Shown here one piece after another: positions 38,208-46,438 of a stretch of 64,000 bases of DNA. Made by a program: the position numbers and the translations under genes. The DNA comes from Microbacterium capsulatum (GTDB lineage Bacteria > Actinomycetota > Actinomycetes > Actinomycetales > Microbacteriaceae): the NCBI RefSeq assembly GCF_030865425.1, contig NZ_JAVFCB010000001.1, positions 483,482 to 547,481 on the forward strand, given 5' to 3'. Under the pieces are notes generated by a model, which worked only from the letters and a program-made list of their open reading frames with translations, was not told where the DNA came from and did not search any database. Every line of letters begins with the position of its first letter. The stretch's first letter is position 1.

Positions 38208-38268
38208 GTTCGCTGGTCGCGACACGCCCTCTCGAGGCTCGAGAAGCGGCGTGTCGCGACCCGCGAAC
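38208..38268. repeat. large inverted repeat after nusB
   Basis: GTTCGC and GGTCGCGACACGCC (38208-38228) pair with GGCGTGTCGCGACC and GCGAAC (38248-38268) with one mismatch; the loop contains TCTCGA/TCGAGA. It may terminate nusB or belong to a dispersed palindromic family. Confidence 0.65.
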
Positions 38269-38327
38269 GTCGTTCCGGCACGGGGTCGCCCCCCCGCTGG
38301 CGGCGGGGCGGACCAGGATGGATCATC

Positions 38328-41270
38328 ATGACCCCCGCTGACTCCGACGACTGGCGCCGGCTGCTGCCGGCCGCGTCGTCCGGCGGGGCACCGCTCGCGC
38401 TGGGCGTCGAACTGCGTCGCCGCGACCGGGTCGACAGTCGGCACTGGGCGAACCGCCCGCTGCGGACGGCGACGGCCCGGGACCTCGTCAAGGATCCGGG
38501 GGAGCTCTTCCTCGCCGTACGCCCGCTCATGCGCAACGACGCCGCCAGCGCCTGGATCCAGGGCGACGCCGGCTGGGACGCCGTGCGCCGCGCGGGGAAG
38601 CGGTTCGATCCGGCGCATTCGCGCTGGTTCGCGGATCTGCTGAGCATCTCCCGCGACTCTCTGCTGAGCGGCACCGCGGGGGACTGGCTGCTGCTGGATC
38701 CGGTCGCCTCGCCGCTGCTGTGGCCGCATCTGCAGAGCGCCGCAGCACTCGGGATCGCGTTCGTCGCGACCGAGCGCAACACGCGCCTGCAGTGGTCCGA
38801 CGAGATCCGGGTCTCGGTCGCGATCGCCGCGAGCGGGGACGGCGGGCTCGTGCTGTCGGCGTCCGCGTCGGCGGCGGGGGAGTCGTTCGCGGCCTCGTCC
38901 GTGCAGGCCGTCGGCACGGGCGGGCTGTACGCGCACGCCGTGGTCGGCACGCGGATCGACCTCATGCTCGGGGCCGTTCCGATCAGCGACGCGGTCGGGG
39001 CTCTGCTCGGCGCTCCCGGGGGCCTGCCCGTGGCGCCGGTCGACCGCGACGCCTTCTTCCGCGAGGGCTACCCGTTGCTGCTGCGCGGCGCGGAGATCCA
39101 GGCCGCCGCGGGCGTGCGGGTGCCGGATCCGCCGCGCCCGGTGCCGCTGCTCGAGGTCGACTTCCGCCCGGCGGACGTCGTCGGCTACCGGCTGCTCTGG
39201 GACTACCCGGGCTACGCCCGCTTCCCGCTCGACGACCGGGCCGGCGAATCCGGGATCCGCGACGCCGTGCGCGAGTCGGAACAGCGTCAGGCGGTCCTCG
39301 ACGCCTGGACCACCGTGACCGGCCTGCCGTTCGCGCTGACCGGCGCACTCCGTGACGCGGACGCCGCCGAGTTCGTCTCGCACCTGGTCCCGACGCTCGA
39401 AGAGCACGGCATCGTCGTGGAGACGAGAGGGACGCCGCGCACCTACCAGGAGTTCACGGGAGATCCGGCGATCACGATCACCACGGTGGAGAGCACGGAT
39501 CCGGACTGGTTCGACCTCGGCGTGATCGTGCGGATCGACGGCCGCAGTATCCCGTTCGAGCCGCTGTTCCGGGCCCTCGCCCTCCGGCAGGGCAAGCTCA
39601 AGCTCGTCGACAACACCTGGTTCTCGCTGCGCCACCCGGCGTTCGACCGGCTCAAGGAGCTCCTCGACGAGGCCGCCGAGCTCGCGGAGTGGGAGACGGG
39701 ACCGCGCATCGCGCGCACCCACCTGACGCTGTGGGAGGACTTCGAGGATCTCGCCGACGAGGCGCTCCCCGCGCGCACCTGGCGGGCCGCGGTCGAGGGG
39801 CTCCGTGCCGATCCGGCCGTCGATCCCGTGCCGGTCCCGGCGGTGATCACGGCCGAGCTGCGCCCGTACCAGCGCGAGGGGTTCACCCGGCTCGCCCGGC
39901 TCTGGCAGCACCGGCTCGGCGGGATCCTCGCCGACGACATGGGCCTCGGCAAGACCCTCCAGCTGCTCGCCCTCATCGCGCACGCCCGGGGGAGCGGCGG
40001 AGGTGCGCCGTGGCTCGTCGTCGCCCCGACGACCGTCCTGCCGGTGTGGCAGCGCGAGGCGGAACGATTCGCACCCGGACTCCGGGTGGCGATGGTCGAC
40101 CGCACGCGCGACGCGCACGGCGTGGACCTCGCCGCGCACATCGACGGCGCGGATGTCGTGGTCACCTCGTACACACTGCTGCGCCTGGATGCGGACGAGT
40201 TCGCCCGGCAGCCCTGGGCCGGGGTCGTGCTCGACGAGGCGCAGCAGGTGAAGAACCCGGCGACCCTGCAGCACCAGGCGGTCGCCGCCCTCGACGCGAC
40301 GGCGGTGTATGCCGCGACCGGCACGCCGCTGGAGAACGGTCTGGCCGAGCTCTGGGCGATCCTGAACCTCACCGCGCCGGGCCTGTTCGCCTCCGCGCGG
40401 CGGTTCCGGGACGAGTTCATCCAGCCGATCGAGCAGGGCAAGGTCCCGGAGAACGCGGAGGGCGCCCCGTACCGGAAGGGACGGATCGAGCTGCTGCGCA
40501 AGCGGATCCGTCCGTTCCTCATCCGCCGCACGAAGGAGCTGGTCGCGCCCGAGCTGCCCGAGCGGCAGGAGCAGGTACTGCGGATCGAACTCGCCCCGGC
40601 GCACCGGTACCGCTACGACACGATCCTGCAGCGCGAGCGGCAGAAGATCCTCGGGCTGCTGCCGGACCTGGACCGCAACCGGTTCATCGTGTTCCGCTCG
40701 CTGACGATGCTGCGCATGCTGAGCCTCGCGCCCGGGCTCATCGACCCGGACGACGCCGGCATCGCCTCGCGCAAGCTCGAGGAGCTCGTCGAACGGCTCA
40801 TCGAACTGCGTTCCGAGGGCCACCGGGCGCTCGTGTTCAGCCAGTTCACCTCGTTCCTGAAGCTGGCCGAGGAGCGCCTCCGACGCGCCGGCCTGCGCGT
40901 CTCCTACCTCGACGGCGCCACCCGCGACCGCGACCGCGTCGTGCAGGAGTTCCGCGACGGCGACCAGGACGCCTTCCTGCTCAGCCTCAAGGCCGGCGGC
41001 ACCGGTCTCACTCTCACCGAGGCCGACTACGTGTTCCTGCTGGACCCGTGGTGGAACCCGGCCGCGGAGGCCCAGGCCGCCGACCGCGCTCACCGGATCG
41101 GACAGACGGACCGGGTGTTCGTGTACCGGATGATCGCCGAGGGCACGATCGAGGACAAGGTGCTCGCGCTGCAGCAGCGCAAGGCCCGACTCGCCGCCGC
41201 GGTGCTCGACGACGAGGACCTCTTCGCCCGTTCCCTCACCGCCGACGACATCCGAGAGCTGCTCGGCTGA
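38328..41270 (+). CDS. SNF2/HepA-family DNA-dependent ATPase (helicase-like)
   Basis: The 980-residue protein has a two-lobe SNF2 motor in its C-terminal half: Walker A DDMGLGKTLQ (near residue 537), motif II VVLDEAQQVKNP (near 633), GTPLENGLAELW, FSQFTSFLKLAEERL (near 837), GGTGLTLTEADYVFLLDPWW (near 888) and DRAHRIGQTDRVF (near 917). The N-terminal 500 residues are poorly conserved. The CxC..CxH SWIM finger usual at the start of such proteins is not seen. The ATG at 38328 follows a palindromic repeat. Likely roles are chromatin or RNA polymerase remodelling or repair; none can be chosen. Confidence 0.9.
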   Translation: MTPADSDDWRRLLPAASSGGAPLALGVELRRRDRVDSRHWANRPLRTATARDLVKDPGELFLAVRPLMRNDAASAWIQGDAGWDAVRRAGKRFDPAHSRWFADLLSISRDSLLSGTAGDWLLLDPVASPLLWPHLQSAAALGIAFVATERNTRLQWSDEIRVSVAIAASGDGGLVLSASASAAGESFAASSVQAVGTGGLYAHAVVGTRIDLMLGAVPISDAVGALLGAPGGLPVAPVDRDAFFREGYPLLLRGAEIQAAAGVRVPDPPRPVPLLEVDFRPADVVGYRLLWDYPGYARFPLDDRAGESGIRDAVRESEQRQAVLDAWTTVTGLPFALTGALRDADAAEFVSHLVPTLEEHGIVVETRGTPRTYQEFTGDPAITITTVESTDPDWFDLGVIVRIDGRSIPFEPLFRALALRQGKLKLVDNTWFSLRHPAFDRLKELLDEAAELAEWETGPRIARTHLTLWEDFEDLADEALPARTWRAAVEGLRADPAVDPVPVPAVITAELRPYQREGFTRLARLWQHRLGGILADDMGLGKTLQLLALIAHARGSGGGAPWLVVAPTTVLPVWQREAERFAPGLRVAMVDRTRDAHGVDLAAHIDGADVVVTSYTLLRLDADEFARQPWAGVVLDEAQQVKNPATLQHQAVAALDATAVYAATGTPLENGLAELWAILNLTAPGLFASARRFRDEFIQPIEQGKVPENAEGAPYRKGRIELLRKRIRPFLIRRTKELVAPELPERQEQVLRIELAPAHRYRYDTILQRERQKILGLLPDLDRNRFIVFRSLTMLRMLSLAPGLIDPDDAGIASRKLEELVERLIELRSEGHRALVFSQFTSFLKLAEERLRRAGLRVSYLDGATRDRDRVVQEFRDGDQDAFLLSLKAGGTGLTLTEADYVFLLDPWWNPAAEAQAADRAHRIGQTDRVFVYRMIAEGTIEDKVLALQQRKARLAAAVLDDEDLFARSLTADDIRELLG

Positions 41271-41324
41271 CAGATGGAGAGGCGGGGAAGTGCCGCCACA
41301 GGAAAGGCCCCGTCCCGTCCCGCA

Positions 41325-41400
41325 CCCGGTCGTTGAGCGAGCCCTTCGCCCGGTCGTTGAGCGAGCACCGAGCGCAGCGAGGAGCGAGACGAAACGTGGC
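41325..41400. repeat. partial copies of the GGTCGTTGAGCGAG intergenic repeat
   Basis: CCCGGTCGTTGAGCGAGC occurs twice (41325-41342 and 41349-41366), followed by GAGACGAAACG. The same words build the nested palindrome at 4955-5066. The inverted half is missing here, so this looks like a decayed or partial element. Confidence 0.7.
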
Positions 41401-41448
41401 GTCCGCTCACGAAGGGCCGATTCGGTCGGAAAGTTCTTGCGGAAAGAG

Positions 41449-41464
41449 TAGAACAAATCTTCGA
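41449..41464. promoter_or_regulatory. LexA (SOS) box-like site
   Basis: TAGAACAAATCTTCGA matches the actinobacterial LexA consensus TCGAAC, four bases, GTTCGA at ten of twelve arm positions. It occupies about -35 to -20 relative to the predicted start of the HNH gene, a classical repressor position. Confidence 0.6.
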
Positions 41465-41471
41465 TGGTTGG

Positions 41472-41477
41472 TAGGAT
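41472..41477 (+). promoter_or_regulatory. -10 box for the leaderless HNH gene
   Basis: TAGGAT ends six bases before the ATG at 41484. Confidence 0.6.
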
Positions 41478-41483
41478 CGGAGT

Positions 41484-42827
41484 ATGTCCAGCAGCCTCGC
41501 CCCTCTCCTCGAAGCGGTCGCGCTTGTGCAGGATTCGTGGGCGGACGCACAGGGCGGGGGCGACCTCTCCCGGGCTCAGTTGATCGCGGTGAACGACGCG
41601 CTCGGTGTGCTGCGCCGGACCACGGACGCGGTGCACGCGGAAGTGGCGGCGGGTCTCGCGCGTGAGTCGCGGCGGGAGCTGGGACCGGACTCACTCGCGA
41701 GGCAGCAGGGGTTCCGTTCGTCGGCGCAGCTGATCGCGACGACGACAGGCACGTCGACGGGGGATGCGACCCGGCTGGTGAAGCTCGGTGAGGCGACCGC
41801 GCCGCGGACGAATCTGCTCGGCGAGGTGCTGCCGGCGAAGTTCCCCGTCGTGCGGGACGCGATGTGCCGGGGGAGGATCGCGGCGGCAGCGGCCGACGCG
41901 ATCGTGACGTTCCTGGACCGGGTCTTGCTTCGCGTGGGGCGCTCGGTGGCCGCCGAGGCGGAGACGCTCCTGGTGGAGAAGGCGGTCGGTCTGTCCCTGG
42001 ACGAGGTGCGCAAGCTGATCACTCGCACCGAAGCGCACCTGGATCCCGACGGGGTGGCGCCGCGGGAGGACGAACTGCGCTCCCGCCGGTCGCTGAGCAT
42101 GTTCGAGCGGGACGGGATGCTGCATCTGACCGCGCAGCTCGACCCGGCCTCGGCGGCTCCCGTGCGCGCCGCGATCTGCGGGTTCGTGTCGACCGAGTTC
42201 GCCGCGAAACGCGAGGGCCGCGATCCGGACGCGGCGGACGCGGACCGGCGCCCGCTCGGGCAGATCCAGGCCGACGCGCTCGTGCACCTCGCCGAGCACG
42301 ACCTGTCCTGTGAGAGCACCGGCCCGCTGAACGGCGCGACCGTCGTCGTCCGCGTCGACCTGGAAGACCTCGAACACGGCACCGGGTACGGGCTCATCGA
42401 CGGGACCGAGTATCCGGTCAGCATCGAGACGGTGCGGCGGATGGCCGCGGACGGGAACGTGATCCCCTGGGTGTGCGGGGCGCAGGGCGAGATCCTGGAC
42501 TGGGGACGCACCCGCCGCCTGTTCACCCCGGCGCAGCGCCTCGCCCTCGCCGAACGCGACGGCGGCTGCGCGTTCTGCGGGCTCCCGCCCCAGATGACCA
42601 AGGCCCACCACATCCGCTGGTGGGCCAGAGACACCGGCCCCACCGACCTCGCCAACGGCGTCCTGCTCTGCGAGACATGCCACCACCTCATCCACGACAA
42701 CGCCTGGGACATCCGCATCGACAGCACCAGCACCCGCGCGAAGGTCTGGTTCCTTCCTCCACCCCATGTGGACCCCACCCGCACCCCACGCCTCGGCGGC
42801 AGATCCCGCACCGAACTCATCGCCTGA
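41484..42827 (+). CDS. DUF222 and HNH endonuclease domain protein (13E12 type)
   Basis: The 447-residue protein has an N-terminal DUF222 region (about residues 10-330) and a C-terminal HNH nuclease. The HNH parts are CAFCGLPPQMTKAHHIRWWARDTGPT (near residue 355), LANGVLLCETCHHLIHDNAW and WDIRID; two CxxC pairs bind zinc. These proteins are multi-copy in actinobacteria and related to the mycobacterial 13E12 repeat family. Some members of that family are DNA-damage inducible, which fits the LexA-like box here. No phage or transposon genes flank it. Substrate unknown. Confidence 0.9.
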   Translation: MSSSLAPLLEAVALVQDSWADAQGGGDLSRAQLIAVNDALGVLRRTTDAVHAEVAAGLARESRRELGPDSLARQQGFRSSAQLIATTTGTSTGDATRLVKLGEATAPRTNLLGEVLPAKFPVVRDAMCRGRIAAAAADAIVTFLDRVLLRVGRSVAAEAETLLVEKAVGLSLDEVRKLITRTEAHLDPDGVAPREDELRSRRSLSMFERDGMLHLTAQLDPASAAPVRAAICGFVSTEFAAKREGRDPDAADADRRPLGQIQADALVHLAEHDLSCESTGPLNGATVVVRVDLEDLEHGTGYGLIDGTEYPVSIETVRRMAADGNVIPWVCGAQGEILDWGRTRRLFTPAQRLALAERDGGCAFCGLPPQMTKAHHIRWWARDTGPTDLANGVLLCETCHHLIHDNAWDIRIDSTSTRAKVWFLPPPHVDPTRTPRLGGRSRTELIA

Positions 42828-42840
42828 ACGCCTGTGCGCC

Positions 42841-42856
42841 GGGACGCGGGCGTCCC
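42841..42856 (+). terminator. short hairpin after the HNH gene
   Basis: GGGACGC and GCGTCCC form a perfect short inverted repeat fourteen bases after the HNH stop codon. Confidence 0.5.
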
Positions 42857-42918
42857 ACAGACTGCGGCGGCCGACATTATGCACGGGCCGCCTCCCCGGC
42901 CCGTCCAGGCACCCCCGG

Positions 42919-42924
42919 TAGACT
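42919..42924 (+). promoter_or_regulatory. -10 box for the MBL-Rieske gene
   Basis: TAGACT would start transcription near 42931; GGAGGGAAG precedes the ATG at 42952. Confidence 0.45.
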
Positions 42925-42951
42925 CACGGGGTCCACACGGAGGGAAGACGC

Positions 42952-44529
42952 ATGCGGATCACGGGACTCGGTCACGCCGGGATGTTCATCGAGACCACGG
43001 GCGGCAACATCATCTGCGACCCCGTTCTCGGGCCGTCGTTCTTCGGATCCTGGTTCCCGTTCCCCGACAACCGCGGTCTCGACTGGGAGCGCCTCGGCCG
43101 CGAGGCGGACTTCCTGTACATCTCGCACCGGCACCGCGACCACTTCGACCCGCGCCTGCTCGAGCGCTACATCCGCAAGGACATCGAGGTGCTCCTGCCC
43201 GAGTACCCGACCGACGACCTCGAGCAGGACGTCCGCGCGCTCGGCTACACCAACATCACGTACGCGCCCGCCGGCGAGATCATCGAACGCGGCGCGCTGA
43301 AGATCATGATCACCCCGCTGCGCGCCCCGAGCGACGGCCCGATCGGCGACTCCTCGCTCAGCGTCGACGACGGCACCGGATCCGTGCTGAACCAGAACGA
43401 CTCGCACCCGCTCGACCTCGACGCGCTGCTCAAGTTCGGCAAGCCCGACGCGTACTTCACGCAGGTCTCCGGCGCGATCTGGTGGCCGATGGTCTACGAC
43501 CTGCCGCAGGACGCGAAGCAGAACTTCGCCAAGCTCAAGCGCGAGGCGCAGAACAAGCGCGCGATGTACTACATCGAGAAGGTCGACGCCCCGCACGTCT
43601 TCCCGATGGCCGGCCCGCCCATGTTCCTGCGCGACGAGCTGTTCCGCTACAACGGCATCGGCCGCGACGGCGACTCGATCTTCACCGACCAGAAGCAGTT
43701 CCTCGCGCACATGGACGAGCTCGCCCCGCAGTACGACGGGCAGCTGTTCATCCCCGGCACCGTCGTGACGGTCGAGGGCGGCGCCGTCTCCACCGAGCAG
43801 ACCCTGTACACGCCGGCGGAGATCGACCACATCTTCGACGAGAAGTGGGACTACCTCGAGGAGCAGCGCGCCGCGCGGCAGCAGGAGCTCCGCGACGAGG
43901 AGGCCCGCCGTGCGGAGATCCTCCCCGCGGACGAGATCCTGCAGGCGATCAAGGAGTGGTGGGAGCCGCTGCTGAAGAAGTCGCGCACGATCCGCCTCGG
44001 CGTGGGCGGCAACGTGCGGTTCCGGATCGGCGACCTGGACATGGTCGTCGACTTCCCCCGTGCGAAGGTGCGCGAGTACGCGGGGGAGGAGTGCATCTAC
44101 TGGTACACGATCCCCGCCGACCTCGTCTCCACGAACATCCGCGACCACGAGATCGACTGGTCGAACTCGATCTTCCTGTCCATGCAGTTCAGCGTGGGCC
44201 GCAGCGGCAAGTTCAACGAGTTCCTCACCACGTTCCTGAAGTGCCTCTCCGCCGACCGGATCGAGTACGTGGAGAACTGGTACCAGGAGCAGACCGATCA
44301 GACCGAGGACGCGGAGGTCGGCGAGTGGGTCGTTCAGCGCCGCTGCCCGCACCTGCGCGCGGACCTCACCCGCACCGGCTCGGTCGACGAGGACGGCGTG
44401 CTCACCTGCAGCATGCACGACTGGAAGTGGGACCTGAAGACCGGTCGGTGCCTGTCCACGAGCGGTCACCCGATCCGGGCGACCAAGATCGACGAGGTCA
44501 CCGACGCGGCGCTGCGCCTCGGCGTCTGA
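42952..44529 (+). CDS. metallo-beta-lactamase fold protein with C-terminal Rieske centre
   Basis: The 525-residue protein starts with a beta-lactamase-fold domain (MRITGLGHAGMFIE; metal motif ISHRHRDHFDP near residue 62). After a helical central part (about 290-340) it ends in a Rieske [2Fe-2S] site: CPHL near residue 465 and CSMHDWKWDL near 486, a CxH(18)CxxH arrangement. CMP-N-acetylneuraminate hydroxylase has the same two folds in the opposite order, so a related oxygenase or electron-transfer role is possible. No ferredoxin or reductase is adjacent. It stands alone between terminators. Confidence 0.85.
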   Translation: MRITGLGHAGMFIETTGGNIICDPVLGPSFFGSWFPFPDNRGLDWERLGREADFLYISHRHRDHFDPRLLERYIRKDIEVLLPEYPTDDLEQDVRALGYTNITYAPAGEIIERGALKIMITPLRAPSDGPIGDSSLSVDDGTGSVLNQNDSHPLDLDALLKFGKPDAYFTQVSGAIWWPMVYDLPQDAKQNFAKLKREAQNKRAMYYIEKVDAPHVFPMAGPPMFLRDELFRYNGIGRDGDSIFTDQKQFLAHMDELAPQYDGQLFIPGTVVTVEGGAVSTEQTLYTPAEIDHIFDEKWDYLEEQRAARQQELRDEEARRAEILPADEILQAIKEWWEPLLKKSRTIRLGVGGNVRFRIGDLDMVVDFPRAKVREYAGEECIYWYTIPADLVSTNIRDHEIDWSNSIFLSMQFSVGRSGKFNEFLTTFLKCLSADRIEYVENWYQEQTDQTEDAEVGEWVVQRRCPHLRADLTRTGSVDEDGVLTCSMHDWKWDLKTGRCLSTSGHPIRATKIDEVTDAALRLGV

Positions 44530-44541
44530 CCCGGAGCAGTA

Positions 44542-44578
44542 GGCGGCGGCCGTTCCCGTGAAGGGGACGGCCGCCGCC
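44542..44578. terminator. bidirectional terminator
   Basis: GGCGGCGGCCGT (44542-44553) pairs with ACGGCCGCCGCC (44567-44578); with one G-T pair the stem grows to 16. It separates two convergent genes. Confidence 0.75.
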
Positions 44579-44595
44579 CGCGTCGGCGCCCCGTG

Positions 44596-45414
44596 TCAGC
44601 CGGCGACGAGCGGCGCGGCGCGCAGCGTCCGGACGACCCTGAACGCGATGTCCGAGAAGCCTGCGACCAGGAGGGCGCCGAAGGCGGCCACGGATCCCCA
44701 GATCGCGGCCTCCATGCCGTTGCCCGTCGCTATGCCATAGGCGCTCACCGCGATCGAGGCGAGACCGAGCAGCGGGGCGAGGATCGCGAGCGCGACGGTG
44801 AATGCGGGGGAGCCCGCGTGCGAGCGGCGGGCCCGGAGGCAGGTCCAGGTGACGGCCGCTGCCAGGACCGGCATCCAGAGGGCCACGACCCAGGCGAGCA
44901 GAAGCGCTGCGAGCGTCGCGAACAGGGCGAGGCCGGTGATGGCGACCGCCGGTGGGTCCACCCGCCCCTTCGCGCGGATGTTCACGCCGACCAGGACGAG
45001 GGCGGTGAGCAGGCAGGCAGCCCCGATCAGGGCCGCGGAGACCAGGTAGCGCTGCGGATCCCAGGACCCGGACAGCTCGGTCAGGCCGAAGAAGGACGAG
45101 ACGGCGGCGAGGGCCCACGTGAGCGAGGCGAGAGCGGCGACCACGGGGAGACGCCGGGCGAAGAAGAGCGACAAGACGGTTCCTTTCGAAGGGGTGGAGG
45201 TGAGCAGGGAGGCGACGAGACGCGGCTCGCCGAAGCGGGCCAGGGCGCGCGCGTGCGCCTCCCGAGGATCCGTGCCGAGGGCCTCCAGGCGCTCGGCGGC
45301 GGTGTAGAGGTGGTCGGCCACCTCGTCGACGAGGTCCTGCAGGTCGCCCCGGCCGCGCATCCCCTGCCGAAGGGCGACGAGGTAGTCCTCGATCAGGCCA
45401 TTGCCGGCTGCCAT
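44596..45414 (-). CDS. HAAS/DUF1700-type membrane protein paired with PadR
   Basis: The 272-residue protein has a soluble N-terminal helical domain (MAAGNGLIEDYLVALRQGMR, with the LVDEVADHL and ARALARFGEP pattern of HAAS signalling domains) followed by six or so membrane helices. PadR-HAAS gene pairs are common and usually respond to envelope or drug stress, but the ligand is unknown. The ATG at 45414 lies 22 bases inside padR and has GGGGAGG upstream, so the two are translationally coupled. Confidence 0.82.
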   Translation of the reverse strand: MAAGNGLIEDYLVALRQGMRGRGDLQDLVDEVADHLYTAAERLEALGTDPREAHARALARFGEPRLVASLLTSTPSKGTVLSLFFARRLPVVAALASLTWALAAVSSFFGLTELSGSWDPQRYLVSAALIGAACLLTALVLVGVNIRAKGRVDPPAVAITGLALFATLAALLLAWVVALWMPVLAAAVTWTCLRARRSHAGSPAFTVALAILAPLLGLASIAVSAYGIATGNGMEAAIWGSVAAFGALLVAGFSDIAFRVVRTLRAAPLVAG

Positions 45415-45740
45415 TGCTGCCTCCCCTGGTCGATGACCGACTCGACGGCCTTCACGAAGTCGCTCCAGCCGCGGCGCTGCTCGGTCAGACGCGCGGATCC
45501 TGCGGCGGTGAGGCTGTACAGCTTGCGCCGTCGCCCCGAGGCCTCGGACCACTCGTGCTGGAGGAGCCCCGCACGCTCGAGGCGGTGCAGCACGGGGTAG
45601 ACCGTGCCCTCCGCGAGATCGAAGCTGCCGTCGCTGCGCTCGCGGAGCGCGTCGATCACGCCGTACCCGTGCACCGGGCCCGCCGAGACGATCGCGAGCA
45701 CGAGCAGCTCGAGATGTCCCTTGAGTGACTCTGCATTCAT
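45393..45740 (-). CDS. PadR family transcriptional regulator
   Basis: The 115-residue protein is a short PadR-type winged helix: LKGHLELLVLAIVSAGPVHGYGVIDAL, EGTVYPVLHRLERAGLLQ (near residue 44) and RRRKLYSLTAAGSARL (near 68). Two adjacent palindromes lie between its -35 box and start codon, so strong autorepression is likely. With TAGCGT eight bases upstream of the ATG and no Shine-Dalgarno, the message is nearly leaderless. Confidence 0.92.
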   Translation of the reverse strand: MNAESLKGHLELLVLAIVSAGPVHGYGVIDALRERSDGSFDLAEGTVYPVLHRLERAGLLQHEWSEASGRRRKLYSLTAAGSARLTEQRRGWSDFVKAVESVIDQGRQQWQPAMA

Positions 45741-45741
45741 A

Positions 45742-45777
45742 CCTAGCGACGCTAGGCCTAGTCACGCTAGGTGTCAA
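45742..45777 (-). promoter_or_regulatory. padR promoter with two tandem palindromic operators
   Basis: CCTAGCGACGCTAGG (45742-45756) and CCTAGTCACGCTAGG (45757-45771) abut each other. On the minus strand TTGACA (45772-45777) and TAGCGT (45749-45754) are spaced by exactly 17 bases, so the palindromes fill the core promoter. Confidence 0.8.
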
Positions 45778-45841
45778 GAGGATCTTCCGGGCGCCTGGGC
45801 GGGGAGGGGGGCACGGCTTCGTGGAGGTCCGCATGAGCCGG

Positions 45842-45847
45842 TAGGAT
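45842..45847 (+). promoter_or_regulatory. -10 box of the pyrR operon
   Basis: TAGGAT places the transcription start near 45854, giving a leader of about 54 bases that contains the PyrR-type hairpin. Confidence 0.55.
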
Positions 45848-45867
45848 GATCCCCGCAGACGCACCAA

Positions 45868-45898
45868 CCTTTAACACCGTCCAGAGAGGCGGAGAAGG
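45868..45898 (+). promoter_or_regulatory. PyrR-binding RNA hairpin
   Basis: GTCCAGAGAGGC (45879-45890) is the loop sequence of PyrR-binding RNAs. CCG (45877-45879) pairs with CGG (45890-45892) and CCTT (45868-45871) with AAGG (45895-45898). The lower stem covers the GAAGGGAG ribosome-binding region of pyrR, so PyrR-UMP binding would block translation, as reported for Mycobacterium smegmatis. Confidence 0.75.
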
Positions 45899-45907
45899 GA
45901 GAGGCAG

Positions 45908-46438
45908 ATGGCTGCACGCACCGTGCTGCAGGAAGCCGATATCGCGCGCGCTCTCACGCGCATCGCCCACGAGATCCTCGAGTCCAACCGAGGTGCAGAC
46001 GATCTGGTTCTGCTGGGCATCCCCACCCGCGGCGTGACCCTCGCCGATCGGCTCGGTCCGATCATCGGCGACATCGCCGACGCCGAGATCCCGGTGGGCT
46101 CGCTCGACGTCACGCTCTTCCGCGACGACCTGGCGAAGCACCCCACCCGCACGCCGAAGCGCACGGAGATCCCCGACGGCGGCATCGACGGCAAGACCGT
46201 GGTCCTCGTCGACGACGTGCTCTTCTCCGGCCGCAGCATCCGCGCCGCGCTCGACGCGATCCAGTCGATCGGCCGCCCGGCCGTGATCCGGCTGGCGATT
46301 CTCGTCGACCGCGGTCACCGCGAGGTCCCGATCCGCCCCGACTTCGTCGGCAAGAACATCCCGTCCTCCCGGCAGGAGCGCGTCAATGTGCGCCTGCGCG
46401 AGCTCGACGGCGCGGACGAGGTGACGATCGAGGCATGA
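45908..46438 (+). CDS. pyrR: bifunctional pyr operon regulator/uracil phosphoribosyltransferase PyrR
   Basis: The 176-residue PRTase-fold protein binds pyr leader RNA when charged with [19 protein letters not shown] (near residue 37) and the PRPP motif [20 protein letters not shown] (near 98) are visible, with [19 protein letters not shown] following. It is the first gene of pyrR-pyrB-pyrC-orf-carA-carB-pyrF, almost all joined by ATGA or TGATG overlaps. Its own leader holds the target hairpin, so it should autoregulate the operon. Confidence 0.97.
   Translation: MAARTVLQEADIARALTRIAHEILESNRGADDLVLLGIPTRGVTLADRLGPIIGDIADAEIPVGSLDVTLFRDDLAKHPTRTPKRTEIPDGGIDGKTVVLVDDVLFSGRSIRAALDAIQSIGRPAVIRLAILVDRGHREVPIRPDFVGKNIPSSRQERVNVRLRELDGADEVTIEA

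Noticed and set aside
41484..42827. Mobile element or prophage around the HNH gene
   Set aside because: No integrase, transposase, terminal repeats or phage genes flank it, and the neighbours are ordinary chromosomal genes.
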